A stretch of 64,000 nucleotides of DNA from Bacteroides sp. (GTDB lineage Bacteria > Bacteroidota > Bacteroidia > Bacteroidales > Bacteroidaceae): NCBI GenBank assembly GCA_023665805.1, contig JAMPDJ010000004.1, positions 1-64,000 of the forward strand, given 5' to 3'. Shown here piece after piece: positions 17,683-29,453 of this stretch. Both the position numbers and the translations under genes were made by a program. The notes under the pieces were generated by a model. That model did no database searches. It saw only the letters and a list, made by a program, of their open reading frames with translations, and was not told the origin of the DNA. Positions within the stretch are counted from its first letter, which is position 1. The number at the start of each line of letters is the position of its first letter.

Positions 17683-18528
17683 TCACTTGATGGGGGCTGT
17701 GCCGCTGTCATTCAACATCATGGCAGCGCATTCCTCGGGCGAGGCTCCCAGTTCCATGGCACGGCGAAAGTCATCCCTGGCCTGGTCATTCTTGTGAATT
17801 CCCTTGTATAGCAAGGCGCGGGAAACGTAGAAATCGGAATTCTCCGGTTCCAGTTCTATGGCACGATTCATATCCCTCAGGGCCTCCTCATATTGGCGAC
17901 GTTTCTGATACATACCCCCGCGTACCATGTATCCGGCGGCATCGTCCGGCCAGTAGCGCAAGAGAACATCCACGTGTTCCATGGCCTCCTGCGGGCGCCT
18001 GTCCTTGTCGCACAGCAAGGCCAAACCCAGACGCGCACGGCGATGACGGGGATTCAGGACAAGAAGACGTTCATAGTCCACACGCGCCTTGGCGTACAGA
18101 TGTTGCACGGAATATATGTAGGCACGGAAGAACAAAGCTTCGTCGTGGTCGGGATTCAGAGTCAGGATGTCACAGAAATCATTGAGTGCACGAGCCACAT
18201 CATTACGCTGGAGATACAGCGAGGCGCGGTCCATGAGCATTTCCTGAGAAGCAGGTTCCAGGCTCAAACCGGTATTGTAGGCATCCAAGGCATCGTCCAG
18301 ACGTTGCTGGCGCGAACGCACCTTGCCGATATACTGGTAAAGAACGGCATTGGTATGTTCGGCCGGCTTTACGGCTATGGCATCGAGGAAGCATTGCTCG
18401 GCAAGGGAAAGCGAGTCGTGCTCCAAGGCTGCAAGTCCTTCACGTACCAAAGCTGCATATTCCTGTTTCTGGCACATGGCAGCGCAGGAAAACAGAAAGG
18501 CAAGAAGAATGGACAAAAGACATCTCAT
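17683..18528 (-). CDS. Exported tetratricopeptide repeat protein
   Basis: A 281-residue protein with a signal peptide of about 19 residues (cleavage near C-A-A-M-C-Q). The rest is about six TPR units of 34 residues, recognisable by recurring A-L-x-x-Y/F-x-x-x-L-x-L-x-P (for example D-A-Y-N-T-G-L-S-L-E-P and M-N-R-A-I-E-L-E-P-E-N). It should be a periplasmic scaffold. It starts seven bases after rpe and is probably its downstream operon partner. Confidence 0.85.
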   Translation of the reverse strand: MRCLLSILLAFLFSCAAMCQKQEYAALVREGLAALEHDSLSLAEQCFLDAIAVKPAEHTNAVLYQYIGKVRSRQQRLDDALDAYNTGLSLEPASQEMLMDRASLYLQRNDVARALNDFCDILTLNPDHDEALFFRAYIYSVQHLYAKARVDYERLLVLNPRHRRARLGLALLCDKDRRPQEAMEHVDVLLRYWPDDAAGYMVRGGMYQKRRQYEEALRDMNRAIELEPENSDFYVSRALLYKGIHKNDQARDDFRRAMELGASPEECAAMMLNDSGTAPIK

Positions 18529-18535
18529 AGTGTCA

Positions 18536-19174
18536 TCATTTGCTCATAATCTCACACACGGCCATGGGGTCCTCAGCACCAAAGACAGCGGAACCGGCCA
18601 CCAGGACATCGGCACCGGCACGGCGCAACTCTTCCCAGTTGTCCAGACCCACGCCACCGTCCACCTGTATGAGGGCATGCGAGCCTTTCTCGTCCATCAG
18701 ACGGCGCAGGGCACGCACCTTGCCGAAAGTATTGGGAATGAACTTCTGTCCGCCAAAGCCGGGATTGACACTCATAATCAGCACCAAGTCCACATCGCAG
18801 ACAATATCCTCCAGCAGATGCACGGGCGTTGCCGGATTGAGCGTGACACCGGCCTTCATGCCGGCATCATGAATCTGGCCTATGACGCGGTGCAGATGCG
18901 GACATGCCTCATAGTGCACATTCATGAGGTAGGCACCCAAGGCCTTGACCTCCGGAATGAACTTCTGGGGTTCCACTATCATCAGATGCACATCGAGTGG
19001 CTTGGAGGTGAGGCGCGCGACATGCTTGAGAACGGGAAAACCGAAGGAGATGTTGGGAACAAAGACACCGTCCATGATGTCGAGATGCAACCATTGCGCC
19101 GCGCTACGGTTGAACCATTCCATATCCTTCTGCAAGTTGCCGAAGTCGGCACTCAATAGAGAGGGGGATAACAT
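18536..19174 (-). CDS. rpe: Ribulose-phosphate 3-epimerase
   Basis: A 212-residue TIM-barrel enzyme of the pentose phosphate pathway interconverting ribulose-5-P and xylulose-5-P. It shows the family landmarks S-P-S-L-L-S-A-D-F at the N terminus, W-L-H-L-D-I-M-D-G-V-F-V-P-N, L-D-V-H-L-M-I, M-S-V-N-P-G-F-G-G-Q-K-F-I and Q-V-D-G-G-V, containing the metal ligands His, Asp, His and Asp. Length and start are normal. Confidence 0.96.
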   Translation of the reverse strand: MLSPSLLSADFGNLQKDMEWFNRSAAQWLHLDIMDGVFVPNISFGFPVLKHVARLTSKPLDVHLMIVEPQKFIPEVKALGAYLMNVHYEACPHLHRVIGQIHDAGMKAGVTLNPATPVHLLEDIVCDVDLVLIMSVNPGFGGQKFIPNTFGKVRALRRLMDEKGSHALIQVDGGVGLDNWEELRRAGADVLVAGSAVFGAEDPMAVCEIMSK

Positions 19175-19265
19175 AGTTGGAATAAAGAATATGAGTATAG
19201 GGACCGTGGGGAGAGCAGGAGGCAGCCCTGTTGCCTCGCTGCGCTCTCCCCAGCCATGTTTTAAT

Positions 19266-22406
<3,141 letters not shown>

Positions 22407-22528
22407 TTATGGTTTATAAATAAGTGTTTACGTGACACAAAGTTATCTTTTTTCATATTATCAAGCAACAAAAGCGCATTTCCGGTTCGGATTTGGATAC
22501 GATAAACACAAAAAGTCAGGCAAAGTGC

Positions 22529-22558
22529 TTGTTAATTAGCGGAAAAGTAGTACCTTTG
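22529..22558 (+). promoter_or_regulatory. Promoter of the rplM-rpsI operon
   Basis: TTG at 22529-22531, a 19-base spacer and TACCTTTG at 22551-22558. Transcription should begin around 22563. Confidence 0.75.
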
Positions 22559-22562
22559 CAAG

Positions 22563-22695
22563 CCGATTATTATCAACGGAGCCTTTGACGAGGCTCTTGT
22601 GGCATGTGTGGATAGGTAACCGATTGGCCTCGGCACCGGTCCGTGAATCGTGTCAAAGCAACAAGTAATCAATTAGCAACAAACAAAAACAAGCA
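22563..22695 (+). promoter_or_regulatory. Structured 5' leader of rplM
   Basis: A leader of about 130 bases. It contains a perfect hairpin GAGCCT/AGGCTC (22579-22584 with 22591-22596) and a second GC-rich region around 22619-22645 with complementary ACCG/CGGT segments. Such a leader before L13-S9 could be an autogenous ribosomal-protein-binding site; this is inference. Confidence 0.45.
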
Positions 22696-23157
22696 ATGGA
22701 CACATTGAGTTACAAGACCATCTCTGTCAACAAGGTAACCGCAAAGAAGGAATGGGTCGTAGTAGACGCTACAGACCAGGTTCTGGGTCGCCTGGCCAGC
22801 AAGGTGGCAAAAATCTTGAGAGGTAAGTACAAGCCCGAATTCACACCTCACGTGGATTGCGGTGACAACGTGATTATCATCAACGCCGACAAGATTATCA
22901 TCACCGGCAACAAGATGAACGACAAGGTGTATCTTCGCTACACCGGTTATCCCGGTGGCCAGCGCAAGGAAACCCCCGCCGACATTCTGGCCAAGCCCAA
23001 CGGTGCAGAAAAATTGATTCGCCGCACTGTCAAGGGCATGCTCCCCAAGAACAAGTTGGCACGTAGGATTATCACAAATCTGTACATTTACGAGGGCCCA
23101 GAGCACAAGCATCAGGCTCAAACCCCAAGAACTATTGACATTAACCTCTACAAGTAA
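22696..23157 (+). CDS. rplM: 50S ribosomal protein L13
   Basis: A 153-residue protein. Recognised from W-V-V-V-D-A-T-D-Q-V-L-G-R-L-A-S, then L-R-G-K-Y-K-P-E-F-T-P-H-V-D-C-G-D and Y-F/Y-R-Y-T-G-Y-P-G-G-Q type sequence, and M-L-P-K-N-K-L-A. An early-assembling large-subunit protein. Followed nine bases later by rpsI, the universal pairing. Confidence 0.98.
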   Translation: MDTLSYKTISVNKVTAKKEWVVVDATDQVLGRLASKVAKILRGKYKPEFTPHVDCGDNVIIINADKIIITGNKMNDKVYLRYTGYPGGQRKETPADILAKPNGAEKLIRRTVKGMLPKNKLARRIITNLYIYEGPEHKHQAQTPRTIDINLYK

Positions 23158-23166
23158 TACAAGAAG

Positions 23167-23553
23167 ATGGCAGTAATAAATGCATTGGGCCGCCGCAAGA
23201 GTGCCGTAGCCCGCGTATACGTTAAGGAGGGTAACGGCCAGATTACCATCAACAAGCGTGACTTGACCGAGTATTTCCCCAGCCCCATTCTGCAGTACAT
23301 AGTCAAGCAGCCTCTGAATCTGCTGGACGTTGCAGAGAAGTATGACATCAAGGTGAACCTGCAAGGTGGCGGTTACACCGGCCAAAGCCAGGCTCTGCGC
23401 CTCGCTATCGCTCGCGCATTGGTCAAAATCAATGCCGAGGACAAGAAGGCACTGCGTATGGAAGGCTTCATCACTCGCGATAGCCGTGAGGTGGAACGTA
23501 AAAAGCCAGGTCGTCCCAAGGCACGTCGTCGCTTCCAGTTCAGCAAGCGTTAA
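23167..23553 (+). CDS. rpsI: 30S ribosomal protein S9
   Basis: A 128-residue protein with the S9 opening A-L-G-R-R-K-S-A-V-A-R-V-Y, central G-G-G-Y-T-G-Q-S-Q-A-L-R-L-A-I-A-R-A-L and C-terminal R-K-K-P-G-R-P-K-A-R-R-R-F-Q-F-S-K-R, whose tail reaches the P-site tRNA. Second gene of the rplM operon. Confidence 0.98.
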   Translation: MAVINALGRRKSAVARVYVKEGNGQITINKRDLTEYFPSPILQYIVKQPLNLLDVAEKYDIKVNLQGGGYTGQSQALRLAIARALVKINAEDKKALRMEGFITRDSREVERKKPGRPKARRRFQFSKR

Positions 23554-23759
23554 TACATACATCTACATTATATATTATTGTATTACGCTCTGTCTGCACA
23601 GGAAAGACACCGAGTTTAGTATCTAAATCGCTGAGACCCATCCAATACAGGCACGAGGCTTTCTGCAAGCATCGCGCACAGGAGACTACCCGGCGGTTGG
23701 TTGCCAGCATGCATGGCAACGGCAAAAAGAAAGTAAACAACAATTAAACACAAAGACAA
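23554..23759 (+). promoter_or_regulatory. Leader region of rpsB
   Basis: A 206-base gap before rpsB with no gene. It contains a hairpin GTTGCC/GGCAAC (23700-23705 with 23715-23720) 40 bases before the start codon and a GC-rich stretch at 23665-23695. It may hold an S2 autoregulatory leader or simply a readthrough leader; no clear promoter box is visible. Confidence 0.35.
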
Positions 23760-24509
23760 ATGTCAAGAACATCATTTGAAACTCTGTTGGAGGCTGGCTG
23801 TCACTTTGGCCACCTCAAGAGAAAGTGGAATCCCGCAATGGCTCCCTACATCTTCAAGGAGATGAACGGTATCCACATCATAAACCTTCACAAGACCGTC
23901 GGCATGGCCGACAACGCTGCCGAGGCTCTCAAGCAGATAGCCAAGAGCGGCAAGAAGGTATTGTTTGTTGCAACCAAAAAGCAGGCCAAGGAAGTTGTAG
24001 CCGAGAAGGCTCAGTCCATCAACATGCCTTACGTTATCGAGCGTTGGCCAGGAGGCATGCTCACAAACTTCCCCACCATCCGCAAGGCCGTGAAGAAGAT
24101 GAGCACCATCGACAAGCTGATAGCAGACGGCACATACAGCAATCTCTCTAAGCGTGAGTTGCTCCAGGTGACTCGTCAGCGTGCAAAGTTGGAGAAGAAT
24201 CTCGGTTCTATCTCTGATTTGACTCGTCTCCCCAGCGCATTGTTCGTTGTGGACGTACTGAAAGAGCACATCGCAGTGGCAGAGGCCAACCGTTTGGGTA
24301 TCCCTGTATTCGGTATAGTCGATACCAACTCAAACCCTGACAACATTGACTTCGTTATCCCCGCAAATGACGATGCAAGCAGTAGCATTGAGGCTATCTT
24401 GAATGTTATCTGCGGCGCAGTGAGCGAAGGTCTGGAGGAGCGCAAGGCAGAGAAAGCCGAAGAAGCTCCTGCAAAGAAAGAAGAGAAAGCAGAGAAGGCT
24501 GAGAACTAA
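23760..24509 (+). CDS. rpsB: 30S ribosomal protein S2
   Basis: A 249-residue protein. Landmarks: L-L-E-A-G-C-H-F-G-H-L-K-R-K-W-N-P, then V-L-F-V-A-T-K-K-Q-A, R-W-P-G-G-M-L-T-N-F and G-I-P-V-F-G-I-V-D-T-N-S-N-P. The last 25 residues are a Lys/Glu/Ala-rich tail, common in this phylum. It precedes tsf as in most bacteria, but a terminator lies between them. Confidence 0.98.
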   Translation: MSRTSFETLLEAGCHFGHLKRKWNPAMAPYIFKEMNGIHIINLHKTVGMADNAAEALKQIAKSGKKVLFVATKKQAKEVVAEKAQSINMPYVIERWPGGMLTNFPTIRKAVKKMSTIDKLIADGTYSNLSKRELLQVTRQRAKLEKNLGSISDLTRLPSALFVVDVLKEHIAVAEANRLGIPVFGIVDTNSNPDNIDFVIPANDDASSSIEAILNVICGAVSEGLEERKAEKAEEAPAKKEEKAEKAEN

Positions 24510-24536
24510 TCAGCAAGTCCTGCTTTGAGCAATAGA

Positions 24537-24582
24537 GGGTTAGAGGACGCACACAATCCGCATTCTCTAACCCTTTTTCTTC
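24537..24582 (+). terminator. Intrinsic terminator after rpsB
   Basis: GGGTTAGAG (24537-24545) pairs exactly with CTCTAACCC (24565-24573), followed by TTTTTCTT. The gap from here to tsf is 130 bases, so tsf may have its own promoter or depend on readthrough. Confidence 0.8.
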
Positions 24583-24711
24583 AAAAATGCCACTTCCACA
24601 ACTCTTTGAGTTACACAGGAATTACCTTGCGTGCTACAACAAACACAAAGAGAGAACGGAGCCTGGCATGACAAAACACAAAAAACATTAACACATTAAA
24701 CACATACGACT

Positions 24712-25704
24712 ATGGAAGTTACAATGACTGACATCAAGAAGCTCCGCGAAATGACCGGTGCCGGTTTGGCAGACTGCAAAAAGGCATTGGCCGAGAGCGA
24801 GGATATGGACGGTGCAGTAGCATACCTGCGCAAAAAAGGTGCTGCCGTTGCCGCAAAACGTAGCGACCGCGAGGCTGCCGAGGGTTGCGTATTGGTCAAG
24901 GCAGAGAACGGCTTTGCCGCCATCATCGCCTTGAAGTGCGAGACCGACTTCGTTGCCACTAATGCTGATTTCGTTGCTCTCACACGTGAGATTTTGGACG
25001 CTGCAGTTGCAGCAAAGTGCAAAACCTTGGATGAAGTCAAGGCTCTGCCCATGGGTGACGGTACCGTTCAGGATGCCGTTATCGCACGCAGCGGTATCAC
25101 CGGCGAGAAGATGGAATTGGACGGCTACAGTTTCATCGAGAGCGAGAATGTTGCCACCTACAACCACATGAACCGCAACGGCCTTTGTGCAATGCTGGCT
25201 TTCAACAAGCCTGTTGCCGACCCCGACTGCGGTAAGAACATAGCCATGCAGATTGCTTCTGCGGCTCCCGTTGCCATTGACGAGAACGGTGTAAGCCAGG
25301 AAGTCAAGGACAACGAGGTTGCCGTAGCCATCGAGAAGACCAAGGTCGAACAGGTTCAGAAGGCTGTAGAGGCCGCACTGAAGAAAGCAGGCATCAACCC
25401 CGCACACGTCGACAGCGAGGACCACATGGAAAGCAACATGGCCAAGGGCTGGATTACTGCTGAGGATGTAGCTCGTGCCAAGGAGATTATCGCCAAGACC
25501 ACAGAGGAAAAGTCTGCCAACCTCAACGAGGCCATGATTCAAAACATTGCCAAGGGTCGTCTGAACAAGTTCCTCAAGGAGTCTTGCTTGCTATCTCAGG
25601 AATATATCTGGGACAAGAACATGACCGTTGCCCAGTACTTGCAGAGCATAGACAAGGATCTTACCATCGTAGACATGAAGCGCTTCACATTGAAGGCTGA
25701 ATAA
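24712..25704 (+). CDS. tsf: Elongation factor Ts
   Basis: A 330-residue GDP/GTP exchange factor for EF-Tu. The N-terminal UBA-like domain reads I-K-K-L-R-E-M-T-G-A-G-L-A-D-C-K-K-A-L, followed by the core signature L-K-C-E-T-D-F-V-A-T-N. C-terminal subdomains end in M-K-R-F-T-L-K-A-E. Start at 24712 (M-E-V-T-M-T-D-I) fits relatives that have a short extension; 24724 is the alternative. Confidence 0.97.
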   Translation: MEVTMTDIKKLREMTGAGLADCKKALAESEDMDGAVAYLRKKGAAVAAKRSDREAAEGCVLVKAENGFAAIIALKCETDFVATNADFVALTREILDAAVAAKCKTLDEVKALPMGDGTVQDAVIARSGITGEKMELDGYSFIESENVATYNHMNRNGLCAMLAFNKPVADPDCGKNIAMQIASAAPVAIDENGVSQEVKDNEVAVAIEKTKVEQVQKAVEAALKKAGINPAHVDSEDHMESNMAKGWITAEDVARAKEIIAKTTEEKSANLNEAMIQNIAKGRLNKFLKESCLLSQEYIWDKNMTVAQYLQSIDKDLTIVDMKRFTLKAE

Positions 25705-25738
25705 TCCGGCGAGACTCATATAGACCATACACACAGAG

Positions 25739-25780
25739 GCTGTATCGTAATTTACATGATTACGGTGCAGCTTCTTTATT
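25739..25780 (+). terminator. Intrinsic terminator after tsf
   Basis: A 13-bp stem with G-U pairs (25739-25751 with 25759-25771) is followed by TTCTTTATTT, 35 bases after the tsf stop. Confidence 0.7.
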
Positions 25781-26083
25781 TGTGCTCGTCCGAGAACAGG
25801 TGTTATGTACCACGAGTGTAAACAAACTATTAGGTAAGCACCCAAAACAATCCTCGTGTCCCTGTCATCTTAGTCTCCTACCTTTGCAGGCAAAAACACC
25901 AAGCTTAATCTGAACAAAAACAACAATACCTTCATTTCTCACTATCCTGTAGACATGTGTATCTGGTGTCAATGGCATATGCGGTCACGCAAGGAGTATC
26001 GGTCTTGACCATCCCAATCCAGAGGATATGAAGCAAATGCAGTCAAGGCATTACAATCAAGTGTCTGTACAACAAGTCCTATT
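25781..26083. other. Gene-free gap with an orphan promoter-like box
   Basis: I see no protein or RNA gene here. TACCTTTG at 25879-25886 on the plus strand matches the -7 box, but no open frame of credible composition follows before the MITE-like element at 26084. It may be what remains of a lost gene. Confidence 0.4.
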
Positions 26084-26275
26084 TTAACCAGAATCGGTCA
26101 TTAGAACGTCAATTTGTATAAATCATCTGATTTTCCTCCATTTTTGCCCTTCTCTTCACCGTCTTGCTTCCCGTTTGGTCTTGGCATAGCGAGCTATGCC
26201 AAGACCAAACGGGAAGCAAGACGGTGAAGAGAAGGGCAAAACGGATTAGAAATCTAATGACCGATTGGTGGTTAA
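26084..26275. mobile_element. MITE-like element with terminal inverted repeats and a 49-bp perfect palindrome
   Basis: The ends are inverted repeats of 22-23 bases: TTAACCA, one or two variable bases, then AATCGGTCATTAGA at 26084-26105, with the complement at 26253-26275. Inside, 26142-26190 and 26193-26241 are exact reverse complements (49 of 49) separated by only GA. The element has no coding capacity. A second copy of the left end (39 of 41 bases identical over 41) lies at 14-54, inverted. The dispersed, non-coding, TIR-bounded form fits a miniature transposable element; the transposase is not in the window. Confidence 0.7.
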
Positions 26276-26504
26276 TGATTCAGCCTCTGTCAGAATGCGC
26301 TTGGGCAGAGTTGATTCTCATATTCGGAGACTTGTTATACAGTTTCTTGATTACGAAAATACAAGGTGATTTGGTCTAAATGGCCACGGTATGTAGTCAT
26401 AAGTCTATTCAAACAACCAAGCATCATACTCCCATCAGAAAGTTTTGACGACAAATGAGGAAAATGAGACACGCAAGGTGGTTTAGCTCGAATGCACAAA
26501 CTAA
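26276..26504. other. Gene-free interval
   Basis: No gene, promoter consensus or repeat that I can support between the MITE-like element and the hairpin that follows nagA. Confidence 0.4.
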
Positions 26505-26547
26505 TGTAGGGCACCTTGTACGCGTCTTCCGTACAAAGTGCCCTACA
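26505..26547 (-). terminator. Large hairpin downstream of nagA
   Basis: TGTAGGGCAC plus CTTGTAC at 26505-26521 pairs with 26531-26547 over 17 positions with one mismatch. It lies about 50 bases past the nagA stop on the minus strand. No T-run follows, so it may be a factor-dependent or mRNA-protecting hairpin. Confidence 0.5.
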
Positions 26548-26595
26548 TAATATATATACAAGAGTTAGCTTAATTAAGCATCATGTATTAGTTTA

Positions 26596-27759
26596 TCAGA
26601 ACAAGGTATTCTCTATAATCTTACCCATCTGCCATACGCAGCGAACATTCAAGTCATGGTCAAGGATGAGAATGTCAGCGTCCTTGCCACGTGAAAGAGA
26701 GCCCTTGCGATCGTAGCAGCGCATGATATGGGCAGGTGTTTCGCTGACCATGCGACAAGCATCCTCCAAAGGAATCTCGGCTTGTTGCACAGCAGTACGT
26801 ATCAAACGGTCCATGGTGGCTATGGAGCCCGCCAAAGCTGAACGGTCGGCCAGTTTGCACACACCATCCTCGATGACTACGCGAGGATCGAAAGCCTGAG
26901 CATCATCTCCGGCAGCAGCCACTGCCAAAGCATCGGTAATCAAGGCCATGCGTTCCACACCCTTGATTTTGTAGCACATGCGCATAATAGTTGGAGGCAC
27001 ATGAATGCCATCAGCCACTACCTCCACAGTCATATCGTCCATCAGGTAGACACTTTCCACAGTGCCCTCATATTTATATTCACCCTTGTTGTGGAAACCA
27101 GGCATGGCATTGTAGAAGTGCGTCACATGAGTAAAGCCGGCCTCGTAAGCGGCCTTCACGTCATTGTACTCTGCAGCAGTATGGCCGATGGAAGGCAAAA
27201 TACCCTTCTCGGAACAATACTTGCCGAACTGTATGGCACCCGGCATCTCCGGGGCTGCATCCCAACGCGCCAGACATGGGCTGTTCTCCACGATGGGGAT
27301 ATACTCGTTGGGATCGGGATTCTTAATGCATTCCGGCATCTGGGCACCGGCCTTATTAGGATTCAGATAGTGCCCCTCAAGGTGCAGACCCAAAATGGGA
27401 CTATCAGGCTCGGCCATCAGTTTCTGGCAAGTATCCACTGCCTTCTCTATCATAGGAATGGTACTTGAACTGAGAGTGGGGAATATACTGGTGGTACCAT
27501 ATTTGGCATGAGCTGCACAAGCCACACGGAAAGCTTCCTCCTCACCTTCCTGAAAGTCGCGTCCTCCACCACCGTGCACATGCATCTCTATGCCGCCTGG
27601 AACCACATACATGCCTTTGGCATCAACTACCGTGGCACCGACTATGGCCAAATCACAATTGGTAACCTCCAATATCTTGTTGTCACGTATGATGACGCTG
27701 CCATCCTTCAGCCAGCCCTGTGGCGTGAGTATACGGGCGTTGATAATCTGTGTTAACAT
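26596..27759 (-). CDS. nagA: N-acetylglucosamine-6-phosphate deacetylase
   Basis: A 387-residue amidohydrolase producing glucosamine-6-P and acetate. Motifs: E-M-H-V-H-G-G-G-G-R-D-F near 57-68, G-L-H-L-E-G-H-Y-L-N-P-N-K-A-G-A, S-I-G-H-T-A-A-E-Y, T-H-F-Y-N-A-M and L-I-T-D-A-L-A (catalytic Asp). It starts 24 bases after glmM on the same strand, linking GlcNAc salvage to cell-wall precursor synthesis. nagB is not in the window. Confidence 0.93.
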   Translation of the reverse strand: MLTQIINARILTPQGWLKDGSVIIRDNKILEVTNCDLAIVGATVVDAKGMYVVPGGIEMHVHGGGGRDFQEGEEEAFRVACAAHAKYGTTSIFPTLSSSTIPMIEKAVDTCQKLMAEPDSPILGLHLEGHYLNPNKAGAQMPECIKNPDPNEYIPIVENSPCLARWDAAPEMPGAIQFGKYCSEKGILPSIGHTAAEYNDVKAAYEAGFTHVTHFYNAMPGFHNKGEYKYEGTVESVYLMDDMTVEVVADGIHVPPTIMRMCYKIKGVERMALITDALAVAAAGDDAQAFDPRVVIEDGVCKLADRSALAGSIATMDRLIRTAVQQAEIPLEDACRMVSETPAHIMRCYDRKGSLSRGKDADILILDHDLNVRCVWQMGKIIENTLF

Positions 27760-27783
27760 GAGTTCTCGAATGATTATTGTTTT

Positions 27784-29175
27784 TTACTTTACCATGGAGT
27801 AAACCACATCCATGATGTCCTTTCCCAAACGGTCGGCTGCCTCCATGGTACTGGCCTCGGAATAAACGCGAATGATAGGTTCGGTATTGGACTTGCGCAG
27901 ATGTACCCACTTGTCGGGGAAATCTATCTTCACACCGTCAATATCGTTGACCTCCTGATCCTTGTACAGTTCCTTAACCTTTGCCAGGATAGAGTCCACA
28001 TCGGTATCAGGTGTGAGGTCTATGCGGTTCTTGGCAATCTGATATGGAGGATACGTAGCACGCAATTCGCTGGTCTTCATGCCTTTCTTTGCCAAGTAGG
28101 TAAGAATAAGGGCTATCCCCACGAGGGCATCACGACCGCTGTGGGCAGCAGGATAAATGACACCGCCATTGCCCTCGCCACCTATCACGGCATTCACTTC
28201 ACGCATCTTCGTAACCACGTTCACCTCGCCAACCGCTGCGGCACTATACTTGCAACCTGCATATTGGTTGGTGACATCACGCAAGGCACGTGTGGAACTG
28301 AGGTTGCTGACGGTATTGCCGGGCGTATGTTGCAATATATAATCTGCCACGGTCACCAGCGTATATTCCTCACCATACATGGTACCATCCTCACAGAAGA
28401 GTGCCAGACGATCCACATCCGGATCCACCACAAAAGCTATATCATGCTCGCCCTTCTGCATGAGAGCCTTGATGTCGCCCAGATTCTTCTCCAACGGTTC
28501 GGGATTGTGCTGGAAGTCACCTGTAGGCTCGGTAAACAGGCCTGTAACTTTCTCTACACCCAGTTGTTCAAACAATTTTGGTAGAATTATGCCGCCCACA
28601 CTGTTTACAGCATCAAAGGCCACCTTGAAGTGGGCGTTCCTAACGGCTTCCACGTCCACCAAATCCAATCCCAGCACCATGTCTATGTGCTTCTGGTCAT
28701 ACGTATTGTCCTCGGTATACTTGCCCAAGTGATCCACATCAGCATATTCAAAGTCCTCGGCCTCGGCAATACGCAAAACCTCCTCGCCTTGAGCCTTATT
28801 GAAAAATTCCCCTTTCTCATTGAGCAACTTCAAGGCGTTCCACATGCGAGGATTGTGACTGGCCGTGAGGATGATACCGCCATCAGCCCCCTCCATCGTC
28901 ACGGCTATTTCCGTGGTGGGAGTACTGGCCAGACCGATATTCACGACATCAAAGCCCATACCCATGAGCGTGCCGCAAACGACGTTCTTCACCATCTCGC
29001 CGGAGATGCGCGCATCACGGCCAACGACAATTTTGTTGGAGCCTATTGGAGAAGTCTTGCGGATAACAGTGGCATACGCGCTTACAAACTTGACAATGTC
29101 AAGAGGATTGAGCGTATCTCCGGCCCTACCTCCGATGGTACCTCTGATACCTGAAATAGATTTGATTAGTGTCAT
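27784..29175 (-). CDS. glmM: Phosphoglucosamine mutase
   Basis: A 463-residue alpha-D-phosphohexomutase converting GlcN-6-P to GlcN-1-P for UDP-GlcNAc. The catalytic serine is Ser106 in T-A-S-H-N-P, the metal loop is D-P-D-V-D-R-L-A, the sugar loop is G-G-E-G-N-G-G-V and the phosphate loop is R-K-S-N-T-E-P-I-I-R-V. The pairing with nagA favours glucosamine over mannose or glucose as substrate, but phosphomannomutase activity cannot be excluded. Confidence 0.87.
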   Translation of the reverse strand: MTLIKSISGIRGTIGGRAGDTLNPLDIVKFVSAYATVIRKTSPIGSNKIVVGRDARISGEMVKNVVCGTLMGMGFDVVNIGLASTPTTEIAVTMEGADGGIILTASHNPRMWNALKLLNEKGEFFNKAQGEEVLRIAEAEDFEYADVDHLGKYTEDNTYDQKHIDMVLGLDLVDVEAVRNAHFKVAFDAVNSVGGIILPKLFEQLGVEKVTGLFTEPTGDFQHNPEPLEKNLGDIKALMQKGEHDIAFVVDPDVDRLALFCEDGTMYGEEYTLVTVADYILQHTPGNTVSNLSSTRALRDVTNQYAGCKYSAAAVGEVNVVTKMREVNAVIGGEGNGGVIYPAAHSGRDALVGIALILTYLAKKGMKTSELRATYPPYQIAKNRIDLTPDTDVDSILAKVKELYKDQEVNDIDGVKIDFPDKWVHLRKSNTEPIIRVYSEASTMEAADRLGKDIMDVVYSMVK

Positions 29176-29246
29176 AGGATATTTTGTTTAAGTGTTTAGA
29201 ATTTGACGTTGGGTATTTAAGCGTTTATATATCGAATTTCCAAGCA

Positions 29247-29254
29247 CAAATATA
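29247..29254 (-). promoter_or_regulatory. -7 box for glmM-nagA
   Basis: Minus-strand TATATTTG, an exact TAnnTTTG, 72 bases upstream of the glmM start. Confidence 0.5.
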
Positions 29255-29334
29255 GCGAAATAACAGATACGTTGTCACCAGATATGGCCATTTATTGAGC
29301 CTATGGCACTGCGAAGAAGGCTTTTTTGTCCAAA

Positions 29335-29342
29335 TACCTTTG
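29335..29342 (+). promoter_or_regulatory. -7 box for metF operon
   Basis: TACCTTTG, 112 bases before the metF start at 29454. A weaker TATCTTTA follows near 29371. Confidence 0.5.
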
Positions 29343-29453
29343 TCCCTTACCATAATTTATGTATCTTTACACAGATTTATTGCCTATGGCACAATGCCGC
29401 GGAAACATAGGCCATGGCACGTCACAACACGAATTCACATTCCTATCCACAGT

